Assembly: GCA_021811865.1 (NCBI GenBank)
Contig: JAKAQB010000020.1
Location: 1-51,569 of the forward strand
DNA from: Actinomycetes bacterium
GTDB taxonomy: Bacteria > Actinomycetota > Acidimicrobiia > Acidimicrobiales > Palsa-688
Direction: 5' to 3'
Length of the DNA stretch: 51,569 nt
Numbering within the stretch: position 1 is the first letter of the stretch; every line of letters begins with the position of its first letter. Both the position numbers and the translations under genes were made by a program. The notes beneath the pieces were generated by a model, which saw only the letters and a program-made list of their open reading frames with translations, searched no databases and was not told where the DNA came from. This document shows positions 33,828-42,801 of this stretch, piece after piece.

Positions 33828-33844
33828 CGATCCGCTACCGGGGC
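33828..33844 (+). repeat. 17-base direct repeat, left copy
   Basis: CGATCCGCTACCGGGGC here recurs identically in the same orientation at 34514-34530. The two copies flank the toxin-antitoxin pair, so they may mark insertion or excision of that cassette. Confidence 0.7.
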
Positions 33845-33863
33845 GGCCACACGGGCCAGGCGG

Positions 33864-34157
33864 TCACGGGGAGCGGAAGATCTCATGGGTTCCGATCCGG
33901 CGCCACACCACGTGGGCCTGACCGGCCTTGACCTCTGGTCCGAACTGCCAGGTGGCCCGCCCGTCGGGCGCGAAGGTGATCTCCATGATGTCGCCTGCGA
34001 CCTGAACGCCCTTTACCCGAAGGCCCCGACGGAAGCGCCGGCCCGCCTCCAGGTCCTCGATGAAGCGGGCAACGACAGTACGGAACCGCTGTTGGTCGGC
34101 AGCACTGAGTGATCGCCAGTCCTCATCGAAGCGAGGGAGGCGCTGGTAGGTCGGCAC
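33864..34157 (-). CDS. RelE/ParE-like toxin
   Basis: 97 residues: PRFDEDWRSLSAADQQRF, FIEDLEAGRRFRRGLRVKGV and an ATWQFGPEVKAGQAHVVWRR beta-hairpin region ending HEIF, a RelE-fold layout. Such toxins cut mRNA at the ribosome or poison gyrase. GTG 34157 directly follows the TAG of the antitoxin gene, so they form one operon with the antitoxin first. The whole module sits between the 17-base direct repeats. Confidence 0.75.
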   Translation of the reverse strand: MPTYQRLPRFDEDWRSLSAADQQRFRTVVARFIEDLEAGRRFRRGLRVKGVQVAGDIMEITFAPDGRATWQFGPEVKAGQAHVVWRRIGTHEIFRSP

Positions 34158-34427
34158 CTACAGGAGGGAGTCCAGGAATGCATCACTGTCGTCGAACACG
34201 GTGCCCTCGCCCGCGGCGAGCTGGTCACTGGCCTCGCGCTCTCCCCTCTGCCACGCATCGCTCCAGAACCACGCCTGGTCAGCGGGGATCGACTTCATCC
34301 CCCGCATCGTCACCTGCCCGGCCTCGATGACGAAGGCCACGTCATCGCCTTCGTCGACATGCAGAGCCTCCCGCACCTCCCGAGGCAACGTGATCTGGCC
34401 CCTGCCTCGGACAATCGCTCGAATCAT
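34158..34427 (-). CDS. AbrB/MazE-type antitoxin
   Basis: 89 residues. The N-terminal RGRGQITLPREVREALHVDE is the SpoVT/AbrB swapped-hairpin DNA-binding motif; the C-terminal half (ADQAWFWSDAWQRGE, FDDSDAFLDSLL) is acidic and would wrap the toxin. It should neutralise the downstream RelE-like protein and repress the operon from the region at about 34428-34500. Confidence 0.8.
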   Translation of the reverse strand: MIRAIVRGRGQITLPREVREALHVDEGDDVAFVIEAGQVTMRGMKSIPADQAWFWSDAWQRGEREASDQLAAGEGTVFDDSDAFLDSLL

Positions 34428-34513
34428 CGAACCCTCCTCAGAGCTTCGGACTTTCCGAGATTCAGGCTAACACCACTCCACCCGGGAGAGGGTCAGCAGG
34501 TCGGTCCGGTTCG

Positions 34514-34530
34514 CGATCCGCTACCGGGGC
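34514..34530 (+). repeat. 17-base direct repeat, right copy
   Basis: Second copy of CGATCCGCTACCGGGGC (see 33828-33844), 686 bases downstream, just outside the toxin-antitoxin promoter region. Confidence 0.7.
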
Positions 34531-34591
34531 TGTGACCGCGGTGGTCACTTGGTAGACCTTGCGGCCAGCTCCTTGGGCCAGACTGGGCGCC

Positions 34592-35305
34592 ATGTTGCGG
34601 GAGGCATGGGACCGCCACGCTGAGGAGTGGACGGCCTGGGCACGTGCACCGGGGCACGACAGCTACTGGCGGTTCCATCGAGACGCGTTCCTGCTGCTGG
34701 TACCCCCACCAGGCTTGTTGACCATCGACGTCGGATGCGGCGAAGGCCGCCTCGCCCGGGACCTCGCCCGTCTTGGTCACCGGGTGGTCGGGATCGACGG
34801 GTCGCCGACGATGGCTGTTGAGGCTGCGAGCCACCCGGACTGTGGGGGGCCCGTCGTGGTCGCCGACGCGGCCGCGCTGCCGTTGGCGAACAGCACGGCG
34901 GACTGCGTGGTCGCCTTCATGAGCCTCCAGGACATCGACGCCATGGAGACCGCGGTGGGCGAGGCCGCCCGTGTTCTGACCGTGGGAGGCCGCATGGTCC
35001 TGGCGATCACCCATCCCCTCAACACGGCGGGCAACTTCGCTTCGCCTGCTGATGCCGACGACCGGTACCGACCGTTCGTCATCAGTGGCTCCTGGTTCGA
35101 GCGGCGACGACTCGCCGACACCTGCGAGCGAGGCGGGTACGCGATGACCTTCCACTCGGAGCATCGGCCGCTGCAGGCCTACGCCGACGCGCTTGCTGGG
35201 GCGGGCTTCCTCATCGAGCAGTTACGTGAAGTGACCGAGCCGGATCCCTCCGACAAGTGGCACCGGATCCCGCTGTTCCTGCATGTGCGTGCGCTGCGTG
35301 CGTGA
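34592..35305 (+). CDS. class I SAM-dependent methyltransferase
   Basis: 237 residues. Motif I LTIDVGCGEGRLARDLA (about 47-63), the acidic residue after the next strand in GHRVVGIDGSP, VVADAAALPLANSTADC (motif II/III) and LTVGGRMVLAITHP (motif IV/post). This is the UbiE/type-11 methyltransferase fold; the acceptor (small molecule, lipid or antibiotic) is not identifiable. It stands alone, ATG at 34592, flanked by mobile-element debris on the right, so it may be accessory. Confidence 0.85.
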   Translation: MLREAWDRHAEEWTAWARAPGHDSYWRFHRDAFLLLVPPPGLLTIDVGCGEGRLARDLARLGHRVVGIDGSPTMAVEAASHPDCGGPVVVADAAALPLANSTADCVVAFMSLQDIDAMETAVGEAARVLTVGGRMVLAITHPLNTAGNFASPADADDRYRPFVISGSWFERRRLADTCERGGYAMTFHSEHRPLQAYADALAGAGFLIEQLREVTEPDPSDKWHRIPLFLHVRALRA

Positions 35306-35455
35306 TCGAGAGTCCCGAGAGGGCTGGTACACCATGCTCCTGGGCCCGGTCCCGGCGGACGATCCGTGACCGGGACACCGTCGAACGACGGTGGCATTGG
35401 CACCAAGCCGTGTCAATTCAGGGCCACCGCGGCGGGCACCCGCTGGGATGGGGGT

Positions 35456-35566
35456 GTGGCGTTGCACGAGGATGAGATCGAGGTCGGGTTGCCGTTGGTG
35501 CGCGCGCTTGTTGATCGGGCGTTGCCGGACCTCGCCGGCCGGCCGCTCCGGCCGCTTCAGGCTTCG
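35456..35566 (+). pseudogene. N-terminal fragment of an aminoglycoside phosphotransferase-like kinase
   Basis: GTG 35456 opens VALHEDEIEVGLPLVRALVD followed by LPDLAGRPLRPLQ, which matches the start of APH-family kinases (typical: HEDEVxVxxxLVRxLVxxQFP, LPLRPLxSSGT). The homology stops after about 37 residues, before the glycine loop, and unrelated sequence follows. A truncated scrap. Confidence 0.45.
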
Positions 35567-35698
35567 CTTTCGGGAAGGACGATGACGTGCAGGAATACAA
35601 CCCGTGACCAGCTTCGGGCGCGCGCAGTCGCTGCGCTACGAAGACTCGGACGCACGGTCCTCGATCACCCTTTGGGCGTCTGCAACCGCGTCGGAGAG

Positions 35699-35795
35699 CA
35701 TGGCCGTTCGACTGAGGAAGAGGTGCGAGAAATCCTCCGTCAGGCTGTCCGCTCCGACGAAGGCGCGCCGGTTCGGCTGGGCACGGCGATAGCGG
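35699..35795 (+). repeat. 97-base scrap identical to part of vapB at 44786-44882 (inverted)
   Basis: Read on the plus strand it encodes GRSTEEEVREILRQAVRSDE and GAPVRLGTAIA, identical base for base to the minus-strand vapB gene near 44.8 kb. The rest of that gene is missing here. It shows recent copying or recombination between the two accessory regions, 9 kb apart. Confidence 0.85.
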
Positions 35796-35869
35796 CTCGC
35801 TTGCAGGGAGCCCAGAGGTCACCTGGCCGCGCGGCCCGTGCGCGCGGCGTGCGCCGGCACGCCGACGGG

Positions 35870-36136
35870 TCACCCTGGATCCTTCGACACGGTCTCGACG
35901 AGCCCGGACTGCACGGTGCCGGACCCCGCGCCGCCGATGGCCGTGCAGGCTGCCGACGGGCAGGGGACTCCCGAGAGGACCGCGCTCTTGGCGGAGATCG
36001 TCGGTGTCGTGGCGGCGAGCCAGGTGCTGCCGTCGAAGCGCTCGGCGAAGGGCGCGCCCGCTGTGGTGCCAACCGCCCAGCAGTCCGAAGCCACTGCACA
36101 TGCCACAGACTCGAGGTCGGTGCCCCTTGATCCTGC
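35870..36136 (-). pseudogene. fragment of a secreted SCxAVG-type beta-propeller protein
   Basis: Minus frame contains LESVACAVASDCWAVGTTAG, FAERFDGSTWLAATTP and VPCPSAACTAIGG, the CPSxxxCxAVG / DGxxW repeats of large actinobacterial surface proteins. It is joined in frame to a transposase fragment upstream and ends after about two repeats. A scrap only. Confidence 0.5.
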
Positions 36137-36139
36137 GCT

Positions 36140-36352
36140 CCGGGCGGCTCGCCAGAAGCTGCCAACCAGACGGAGCAGCAGGGGCAGATCGGTCCCCGAG
36201 TATCCGGCCATGACGTTGAGGGCGAGCCACGCCGCGTTCGCCCCGAAACGCCCCGACGGGAGGTGGTTCAAGCCGACCCCGTACTTGAGGTCGCGGATAG
36301 CGTTCGCGACCACGGCATGGCTCCGGTGCCAGGCGTCGCGGGCCACGGCGTC
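36140..36352 (-). pseudogene. C-terminal fragment of an IS1380-like transposase
   Basis: Minus frame: AWHRSHAVVANAIRDLKYGV, GLNHLPSGRFGANAAWLALN, the conserved C-terminal stretch of IS1380-type transposases (H..VENRIRDLKYG.GL...PS..F.AN.AWL.L...A). No upstream catalytic part remains. Confidence 0.6.
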
Positions 36353-36376
36353 ACCTGGCAGGTCGGTGTGGGATCG

Positions 36377-36475
36377 AACCGGGACGCGGTGCCTGCCTTG
36401 CGGCAGGTCCGTTTCCCCGGCCCGTCCCCCGAACCGGACGTGCGCCTTGCAACGCATCCGGCTCTCCACAAGTCA
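36377..36475 (-). mobile_element. group II intron fragment
   Basis: On the minus strand the sequence reads GGAGAGCCGGATGCG, then GCGCACGTCCGGTTCGG, GGGCCGGGGAAACGGACC and a short TGCCGCAAGGCA stem, the domain just before the reverse transcriptase ORF in bacterial group II introns. No intron-encoded protein and no domain V could be found nearby, so this is a truncated relic. Confidence 0.55.
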
Positions 36476-36484
36476 TGCCGCCGG

Positions 36485-36800
36485 GCTATGCGGCTCCTGT
36501 CGTCGCCGTGCTCCATGGCGTGGGGATGCCACCGGCCCGGTAGCGGTAGCGGGTGATCGCCACCGTGGATGGGTCGAACAGCACCACCTTGCCCTCCTTC
36601 GGCTGCCACTCTGTTCCGAGGTGGGAGCGCTCCGCCATCGAAGCCACGCCCAATGCCATGCCCAAGGCTCGCCGACCTCCAACCCCGGGTGGTGGATCCT
36701 CGACGACTACTTCAGGGCTCTCCCAGGGCAAGCTCGCCGCCGCCAACACGGCGAAGCAGGCGATCGGGGTGGCTGTCGCACCCCCGGAGGAGGATGGTCG
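36485..36800. other. unassigned stretch within fragment cluster
   Basis: Both strands have short open frames. The minus frame SMAERSHLGTEWQPKEGKVV, LFDPSTVAITRYRYRAGGIP looks protein-like but matches nothing I know. No complete gene is visible. Confidence 0.4.
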
Positions 36801-36803
36801 GTG

Positions 36804-37000
36804 ATGGCTCGCAGTGACCTCGCCGAGGGTTTCCACCACAGGGGCATCGAGCTTCGTGCCGACCCGACGCCCGAGCAGCGCTCCCGCATCGCCGGGATGT
36901 CGGCGCCAACCGCTTCGTCTGCAACTTCGGCCTCGGCCTCGTGAAGGACCTCTGGGAGGCCAGGCAGGTGCTGACCGCCCTGGCCCTGCGCCAAGGCACG
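36804..37000 (+). pseudogene. IS200/IS605-type TnpB (OrfB) N-terminal fragment, frameshifted
   Basis: ATG 36804 gives FHHRGIELRADPTPEQRSRI, the start of TnpB-like proteins (YRxxLxPTPEQ); after a frameshift the continuation is GANRFVCNFGLGLVKDLWEA. The RNA-guided nuclease core is absent. Non-functional. Confidence 0.6.
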
Positions 37001-37158
37001 CTCGGCCGAGGCGGACGCCTGGGTGGACGAGGTGCTCCCCTCCGGCGGGCACTCCGATCGCAGCGCCCAGCATCGTCGTCCTCCCGGGCGCCTGCGACGC
37101 CCACGACGAGCCCAGCCCGACGCGCGGCTGGATCGTCGCCGAACCCGAGCGCCGTGAC

Positions 37159-38046
37159 TCATCCCTCGGGGCGCAGGTCGAGACCGAGGTCGAGGGCGGG
37201 GCTGGAGTGGGTGAGGGCCCCGACGGCCAGGTAGTGCACCCCGGTGGCGGCCACCTCCCGGGCCCGGTCGAGGGTGAGCCCACCACTGGCCTCGAAGCGG
37301 ACCTCCGGCCGGCCGGCGGCCAGGGCGACGGCGGCCCGCATGTCCGTGGGGTCCATGTTGTCGAGCAGCACGAAGGTGGCGCCGGCGTCGAGGGCCTCGG
37401 CCACCTCGGCCACGGTGTCGCACTCGACCTCGAGGGGGGCGGCGGGGGCCGCCCGGCGCACCAGGGCGATGGCTGCGGCGATGCCACCGGCGGCCAGGAC
37501 GTGGTTGTCCTTGAGCAGGGCGGCGTCACCGAGGCCCATGCGGTGGTTGACCCCGCCGCCGCAGCGCACGGCGTACTTCTCCAGGCGGCGCAGGCCCGGC
37601 AGCGTCTTGCGGGTGTCGCGCACGGCGCAGCCGGTGCCCTCCAGGGCGTCGACCCACTCGGCAGTGGCGGTGGCGATGCCGGAGAGGTGGGTGAGCACGT
37701 TGAGGACCGTCCGCTCGGCGGTGAGGAGCTCGACGAGGGGCCCGGAGATGGTGGCGACCACCGTGCCGGGGGCGACCCGGGAGCCGTCGGGGAGGTGCAC
37801 CCGGCAGCCGGCGGCGGCCAACCCGGCGGCGTCGGCGACGGCGACGGCCACGGGCAGGCCGGCGACGACCCCGCCTGCGCGGGCGACCACGTCGGCGCTG
37901 GCCGAGGCGGACGGGTCGATGGTGGCAGCGGTCGTGACGTCGGGTCCCCAGGCCAGGTCCTCGGCCAGGGCGGCGTCGACGACCCGGGCGGTGTCCTCGG
38001 GGTCGAGCCCGGCGGCGGCGAGGAGGCGGGCGACCTCGGGGCTCAT
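37159..38046 (-). CDS. nadC: nicotinate-nucleotide pyrophosphorylase (quinolinate phosphoribosyltransferase)
   Basis: 295 residues. Converts quinolinate and PRPP to nicotinate mononucleotide and CO2, the third step of de novo NAD synthesis. Family motifs: ALAEDLAWGPDVTT, ERTVLNVLTHLSGIAT, DTRKTLPGLRRLEKYAVRCG, HRMGLGDAALLKDNH, EVECDTVAE and FEASGGL. ATG overlaps the nadB stop (ATGA). Last gene of nadABC, ending near the scrapyard region. Confidence 0.95.
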   Translation of the reverse strand: MSPEVARLLAAAGLDPEDTARVVDAALAEDLAWGPDVTTAATIDPSASASADVVARAGGVVAGLPVAVAVADAAGLAAAGCRVHLPDGSRVAPGTVVATISGPLVELLTAERTVLNVLTHLSGIATATAEWVDALEGTGCAVRDTRKTLPGLRRLEKYAVRCGGGVNHRMGLGDAALLKDNHVLAAGGIAAAIALVRRAAPAAPLEVECDTVAEVAEALDAGATFVLLDNMDPTDMRAAVALAAGRPEVRFEASGGLTLDRAREVAATGVHYLAVGALTHSSPALDLGLDLRPEG

Positions 38047-39680
38047 CGCCCGCCCAAGGTGGCGCCCACGGCCACCTCGAGGGTGGCGCCGCGGCGGCAA
38101 AGGACGATCCGCCGCTCCCACGCCGGGTCGGGATCGGGGAAATCGCCGCGCCGGTGGCTCCCCCGGCTCTCGGTGCGAGCCCAGGCCGCCGTGGCCACGA
38201 GCAGCGACACCAGGTGGAGGTTGGCCGACTCCACCGCGGCGGCGCAGGCGGCGGCGGGGCCGGGGGGCTCGGCGGCGAGGAGGGCGGCGAGATGCTCGAG
38301 GCCCTCCCCGTGGCGCAGGACCCCGGCGTGGTGGGCCATGGCGTCGGCCCGGGCGTCGCGGGCGGCGGGCGCTGCGCCGGTGCCGGGGGCGGGCAGGTCC
38401 GGGTCGGGGCCGGCCGGCCGGCGCAGGTCGCCGGCGGCGGCCAGCCGCCCCAGGCGCCCGCCGGCCCGGCGGCCCGCGACCAGGGACTCGGTGATCGAGT
38501 TGGACGCCAGGCGGTTGGCGCCGTGCAGGCCGGTGGCCGCCACCTCGCCCACGGCGAGCAGGCCGGGGACCGAGGTGGTGCCGTCGAGGTCGGCTCGCAC
38601 GCCGCCGCAGGCATAGTGGTGGCCGGGGGCCACCGGGATGGGCTGCTCGGCGGGGTCGATGCCCTGCGCCCGGCAGGCGGCGGTCATGGTCGGGAACCCC
38701 ACCTCGAGCCGCTCCCGGCCCACCCGCCTGGCGTCGAGCCACAGGTGGGGGACGCCGAGGGTGGCCATCCGGCGGGCCATGGTCGCCGACACGACGTCGC
38801 GGGGGGCGAGGTCGCCCCGGGGGTGGGCGCCGGCCATGACCCGCCGGCCGTCGTCGTCGACGAGCACGGCGCCGGCGCCCCGTAGGGCCTCGGTGACCAG
38901 CGGCCGCCGGCCCCGGCCACCGGCCACCCACAGCACGGTCGGGTGGAACTGGACGAACTCCACGTCGGCCACCTCCGCCCCGGCCCGGGCGGCCAGGGCC
39001 AGCCCGTCGCCGGTGATGGCCTCGGGGTTGGTGGTGGTGGCGTAGGCGTGCCCGAAGCCTCCCGTGGCCAGCACGAGCGCCGCCGTGCGCACCAGCGTGA
39101 CGGTGAGCGGGCCACCCCCGGCTGGCGCCTCACCGACCAGGACACCGGTCACCCGGCCGGCGCCGTCGAGGACGGCGTCGAGGGCCACGCCCCCGTCGCG
39201 AACCCGGACCCGCCCGGTGGCGCAGGCGGCGGCCAGGTCGGCGTCGAGCACCCGCTGGACCTCGGCGCCGGAGGCGTCCCCGCCGGCGTGCACGATGCGG
39301 TGGTGGGAGTGCCCGCCCTCCATGCCGAGGTGGGCCGTGTCGAAGCGGCCGCCCAGGGCGACCAGGCGGCGGACCTCGGCGGGGGCCGCCCCCACCACGG
39401 CGGCGACGGCGGCGTCGTCGCACAGGCCGGCGCCGGCCACGGTGGTGTCGGCGGCGTGCTCGGCCAGGCTGTCGCCCCGCCCGACGGCAGCGGCCAGGCC
39501 GCCCTGGGCCCAGCGGGTGGAGCCGTCCCCCTTGCGCAGGACGAGCACGTCGGCCCCGGCGGCGGCCGCTTCGAGCGCGGCGCTGGCCCCGGCCGCCCCG
39601 GCGCCTACCACCACGACGGTGGCGGCGTCCTCGCCGGTGACGGGGAACGCCGGCAGGTCCCGCACCAGCGGGGCGGTCAC
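38043..39680 (-). CDS. nadB: L-aspartate oxidase
   Basis: 545 residues. FAD enzyme oxidising L-aspartate to iminoaspartate, first step of NAD synthesis. N-terminal [20 protein letters not shown] (FAD site), [62 protein letters not shown] and [19 protein letters not shown] start overlaps the nadA stop (GTGA), so the three genes are coupled. Somewhat longer C-terminal helical part with [15 protein letters not shown], normal for the family. Confidence 0.95.
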   Translation of the reverse strand: MTAPLVRDLPAFPVTGEDAATVVVVGAGAAGASAALEAAAAGADVLVLRKGDGSTRWAQGGLAAAVGRGDSLAEHAADTTVAGAGLCDDAAVAAVVGAAPAEVRRLVALGGRFDTAHLGMEGGHSHHRIVHAGGDASGAEVQRVLDADLAAACATGRVRVRDGGVALDAVLDGAGRVTGVLVGEAPAGGGPLTVTLVRTAALVLATGGFGHAYATTTNPEAITGDGLALAARAGAEVADVEFVQFHPTVLWVAGGRGRRPLVTEALRGAGAVLVDDDGRRVMAGAHPRGDLAPRDVVSATMARRMATLGVPHLWLDARRVGRERLEVGFPTMTAACRAQGIDPAEQPIPVAPGHHYACGGVRADLDGTTSVPGLLAVGEVAATGLHGANRLASNSITESLVAGRRAGGRLGRLAAAGDLRRPAGPDPDLPAPGTGAAPAARDARADAMAHHAGVLRHGEGLEHLAALLAAEPPGPAAACAAAVESANLHLVSLLVATAAWARTESRGSHRRGDFPDPDPAWERRIVLCRRGATLEVAVGATLGGR

Positions 39681-40672
39681 TCGCCGCCCCCGGGCCGGCC
39701 GACGGCGATCATGGCCTCCACCGCCCGGCGGGCCCGCTCGGCCACGCCGGGCTCGACGGTCACCTCGGTGGTGCCGTCGCGCAGGCTGGCCAACAGGACC
39801 TCCGGGGTCGTCATCTTCATGTAGCGGCACTCGGCCCGGGCGTCCACGGCGTCCCACAGCACGAGCGGGTTGGCCTTGCGCAGCTGGTGGAGCATTCCGG
39901 TCTCGGTGGCGACCAGCACCCGACGAGCCGTCTCCTCCCGCGCTGCGTCGAGCATCCCACCCGTGGACAGCACCCGGGTGCGCCCGGCGGGCAGGTCGCC
40001 GGTGCCGGCCAGCCACAGCGCCGCGGTGGTGCAGCCGCACTCGGGGTGGACGTACAAGGCGGCGTCGGGGTCGGCGGCCACGGCCGAGCGCAGGCCCTCG
40101 GCGCTGATGCCGGCGTGCACGTGGCACTCGCCGAGCCAGATGTGCATGTTGTCGCGGCCGAGGGTCCGCTGGACGTGGGAGCCGAGGAACTGGTCCGGGA
40201 GGAACAGGACCTCCCGCTCGGCCGGGATGGCGGCGACCACATCGACGGCGTTGGCCGACGTGCAGCACACGTCCGCCTCGGCCTTCACCTCGGCGCTGGT
40301 GTTGACGTAGGCGACGACGGCCGCCCCGGGGTGCTCGGCCTTCCACGCCCGCACCTGCCCGGCGGTGATCCCGTCGGCGAGCGAGCAGCCCGCGGCCGGG
40401 TCGGGGATGAGGACCGTCTTGGCGGGGGAGAGGATCTTGGCCGTCTCGGCCATGAAGACCACGCCGGCGAAGACGATCACCTCGGCGTCGGTGGCGGCGG
40501 CCAGGCGGGACAGCGCCAGCGAGTCGCCCACGTGGTCGGCCACGTCCTGGATGGCGGGCGGCTGGTAGTTGTGGGCCAGGATGACGGCGCGCCGCCGGGC
40601 CTTGAGCCGCTCGATCTCGGCGGCCCACTCCGTCCGGTCATCGCCGCGCTGTGGTGCGTCCACCAGTGACAT
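39677..40672 (-). CDS. nadA: quinolinate synthase
   Basis: 331 residues. 4Fe-4S enzyme that condenses iminoaspartate and dihydroxyacetone phosphate to quinolinate. Motifs: [34 protein letters not shown] and AECRYMKM; the three cluster Cys are in CCTS, PECG and AECR. First gene of the operon, directly downstream of the palindromic operator at 40688-40712. Confidence 0.95.
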   Translation of the reverse strand: MSLVDAPQRGDDRTEWAAEIERLKARRRAVILAHNYQPPAIQDVADHVGDSLALSRLAAATDAEVIVFAGVVFMAETAKILSPAKTVLIPDPAAGCSLADGITAGQVRAWKAEHPGAAVVAYVNTSAEVKAEADVCCTSANAVDVVAAIPAEREVLFLPDQFLGSHVQRTLGRDNMHIWLGECHVHAGISAEGLRSAVAADPDAALYVHPECGCTTAALWLAGTGDLPAGRTRVLSTGGMLDAAREETARRVLVATETGMLHQLRKANPLVLWDAVDARAECRYMKMTTPEVLLASLRDGTTEVTVEPGVAERARRAVEAMIAVGRPGGGE

Positions 40673-40687
40673 GACGAGCTCCCATCG

Positions 40688-40712
40688 GGTTTTCGACTTA
40701 TTATCGAAAACC
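40688..40712. promoter_or_regulatory. NrtR-type operator between nadA and nrtR
   Basis: Palindrome GGTTTTCGA, 7-base spacer, TCGAAAACC, located 16 bases upstream of nadA and 18 bases upstream of nrtR. Its position between a Nudix-type regulator and nadABC fits NrtR autoregulation and NAD-pathway repression as described for other bacteria. Confidence 0.8.
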
Positions 40713-40729
40713 GGGCTAGGCTACCACCC

Positions 40730-41425
40730 GTGGCGAGCATTTCCAGACCCGGCGGGAGCTTCTACCACGAGGTCCTGGCGGTCGTGCTGCAGGTGCGAAG
40801 GGGCTGCCTCCACGTCCTGCTGTGGCGGCGCGCCCGGCCCCCCTTCGAGGGGGCCTGGGCCCTGCCCGGGGGACCCCTCGGCGCGGACGAGCGCCTCGGC
40901 ACCTCGCTCGGCCGCCACCTGGCCGCCAAGGTGGCGCTGACCGAGATCGCCCAACTCGAGCAGCTCGAGACCCGCAGCGACCCCGACCGCGACCCGCGCC
41001 AGCGGGAGGTGGCCACCGCCTACCTGGCCCTCGTCGCCGCCGGCCTCGACCCCTGCCTTCCGGCGGACACGGCCTGGCACCCCCTCGACCGGCTGCCGGC
41101 GGTGGCCTTCGACCACGGCTCGATCATCGCCTCGGCCCGGGACCGGCTGCGGGCCAAGCTGTCCTACACCAACCTCGGATTCGCCCTGGCCCCGCCCGTC
41201 TTCACCGTGGCCGAGCTGCGCGACCTCTACGCCGCCGCCCTCGGCCACCCCGTGTCGGCCACCAACCTGCAGCGGATCCTGGTCCGGCGGGGGGTGATCG
41301 CTCCTACCGACGAGGTGGCGCCCCCCAGCGCTGCGGGCGGGCGGCCGGCCACCCGCTACCGCTTCGCCGAGCGCGAGCTGCGCGTCACCAACCCCCTCGC
41401 TGCGTTCCGGCCACCTTCACCGTAG
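40730..41425 (+). CDS. nrtR: NrtR-type Nudix-related transcriptional regulator of NAD synthesis
   Basis: 231 residues from GTG 40730. N-terminal Nudix-like domain (VLQVRRGCLHVLLWRRARPP, GAWALPGGPLGADE) with a degenerate Nudix box, as in NrtR proteins that bind ADP-ribose rather than hydrolyse it, then a C-terminal winged helix (FTVAELRDLYAAALGHPVSA, LQRILVRRGVI). Divergent from nadABC over a palindrome; it should repress both units when NAD turnover is high. Assignment rests on domain order and context. Confidence 0.9.
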   Translation: MASISRPGGSFYHEVLAVVLQVRRGCLHVLLWRRARPPFEGAWALPGGPLGADERLGTSLGRHLAAKVALTEIAQLEQLETRSDPDRDPRQREVATAYLALVAAGLDPCLPADTAWHPLDRLPAVAFDHGSIIASARDRLRAKLSYTNLGFALAPPVFTVAELRDLYAAALGHPVSATNLQRILVRRGVIAPTDEVAPPSAAGGRPATRYRFAERELRVTNPLAAFRPPSP

Positions 41426-41482
41426 GCGGCAGGGGCCCTACGCTCTGGCCATCGACCCGACGGGGGACAGACCACCACCAGC

Positions 41483-41665
41483 GTGGCCACCGAGCGCTTC
41501 GCGCCGGTCCCCGCCGGGCGGGACGTGGTCGTCCGCAACGGGCGGCCCACCAAATGGCACTTTCCCGCCGACAAGCTGACCGTGGACGCCCTCGACCTGC
41601 CGTTTGGGACGGAACTCGGCGACGAGCCGAGCTCCGTCAATCCTGCCGGCGCAGCGATCGCATAG
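41483..41665 (+). CDS. possible small protein, unknown
   Basis: 60 residues from GTG 41483 (ATERFAPVPAGRDVVVRNGR, then HFPADKLTVDALDLPFGTEL). Composition is protein-like, but there is no clear ribosome site or recognised domain, and an open frame on the other strand overlaps it. It may be a fragment of a longer gene. Confidence 0.3.
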   Translation: MATERFAPVPAGRDVVVRNGRPTKWHFPADKLTVDALDLPFGTELGDEPSSVNPAGAAIA

Positions 41666-41689
41666 ACAGGTTCGCCACTCCGGGTGCGA

Positions 41690-42170
41690 CGTCGAAGCAC
41701 TGGCAGCGGTGCCCCGTACCGGCCGGTAAGCGGCCAGCTCATCAGCAGGGAGCGCGTCGCGCGCGCTCTCGCAGGCCGCGGCTGCGCTGTCAGCGGCGGT
41801 CGCAGCCATCCTCGCCTCATGCCGGGAGAGCCGGGACTTCCGCCGGGCGGCGTCGATCGCCGGGGTCATGGTCCGGGACATCACCACGCTCCCGAGGAGG
41901 ACGAGCCCGGCTGACAGGACCCGTCATGAGCGCGGCCTGCAGCACCGAGGCGAGGAGGCGCACCCCGCTAACGGCGGCCAGGTAGTCGGACCGGAGCCCG
42001 AAGAGCGCGAGGTAGCCGCCGGAGATGAGCAGGAGGGCCGTCCGGCGGCCGGTCGGGTCCTCAAGTTGGCGCCGCGACTGCAAGGACGCCCGGTCAGCCG
42101 CAGCCTCTTCGCCGGCGCGCTCGGCTTCTTCGAGGGCACGGAGGTGGGCGCGGTGATCCAGTTCGTCCAT
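41690..42170 (-). pseudogene. possible small membrane protein, frameshifted
   Basis: From ATG 42170 on the minus strand: a charged helix (LRALEEAERAGEEAAADRAS), then a hydrophobic segment (TALLLISGGYLALFGL) and LLASVLQAALMTGPVS; the hydrophobic pattern continues only in the next frame (AGLVLLGSVVMSRTMTPAID, then an Ala-rich helix). One base change near 41910 would restore a roughly 160-residue two-helix membrane protein. Could equally be a sequencing error. Confidence 0.35.
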
Positions 42171-42411
42171 GGGCTCCTCCTATTCGCCGGGGTTCTCGCC
42201 GGCGCCGCCCTCGGGGACCTCACGCAGGACAGCCGGAGGCGCTTCGGGGCGACCGAGCCCCCGTTGACAGGACCGCCGGCCGGCGACGCCCGGGTGCGGC
42301 CAGCGGAGCCACCGGGAGGGGAGCCGGCCGGCGGTCCGAGGAGCTGAGGCCCCCGGGCTGGTCGGCGCACCGGCACCGAGCGGTCGGGGTCCGGGGGTCC
42401 GGGTCCCGAGA
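42171..42411. other. short gene-poor stretch
   Basis: About 240 bases; open frames are Pro/Gly/Arg-rich shadows. Nothing assignable seen. Confidence 0.4.
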
Positions 42412-42801
42412 TCAGCCGACGAAGGACTTCAGGTTCTTCACGAACTTGTCCTCGATCTCGATGTCCCAGCCGGACTCGGCGACGTCGACCACGAGGAACA
42501 GGTCGGAGATCAGCAGGGTCTCCACTGCGGCCACCGCCAGGTGCTCGAGCCACTTTCCGAGCCCGACGCGCACCACGAAGTCGTCCGGGGAGCCGCTCAC
42601 CATGATGGTGAGCGCCCGGTCGGCGTCGATGACCTTGGAGAGGAAACCACCCTTCTTGGCCTGGATGACCACTCCGTGGTCACTCGGGGGAGAGGTCTGG
42701 ACGGTGAAGCCGTCGGACTTGAAGTACTCCTCCACATGGGATTGCAGGGCCGCCAGGTCGGTGCCCTTGCCCTGGAAGTGCAACACCTTCTCGCCGATCA
42801 T
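42412..42801 (-). CDS. conserved-looking small soluble protein of unknown function
   Basis: 129 residues, ATG at 42801 after a GAAAGGCAG-like site. Balanced composition with alternating strands and helices (MIGEKVLHFQGKGTDLAALQ, YFKSDGFTVQTSPPSDHGVV, IQAKKGGFLSKVIDADRALT, then LAVAAVETLLISDLFLVVDV). Looks like a real single-domain cytoplasmic protein with an alpha/beta fold. No family recognised and no functional neighbours. Confidence 0.7.
   Translation of the reverse strand: MIGEKVLHFQGKGTDLAALQSHVEEYFKSDGFTVQTSPPSDHGVVIQAKKGGFLSKVIDADRALTIMVSGSPDDFVVRVGLGKWLEHLAVAAVETLLISDLFLVVDVAESGWDIEIEDKFVKNLKSFVG

Noticed and set aside
36377..37000. An active group II intron or TnpB element
   Set aside because: No reverse transcriptase, domain V or RuvC-like core; both are short fragments.
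41438..41887. 149-codon minus-strand frame over the small plus ORF
   Set aside because: Only its first part looks like a membrane-protein continuation; the remainder is low-complexity, so I list the frameshifted protein instead.
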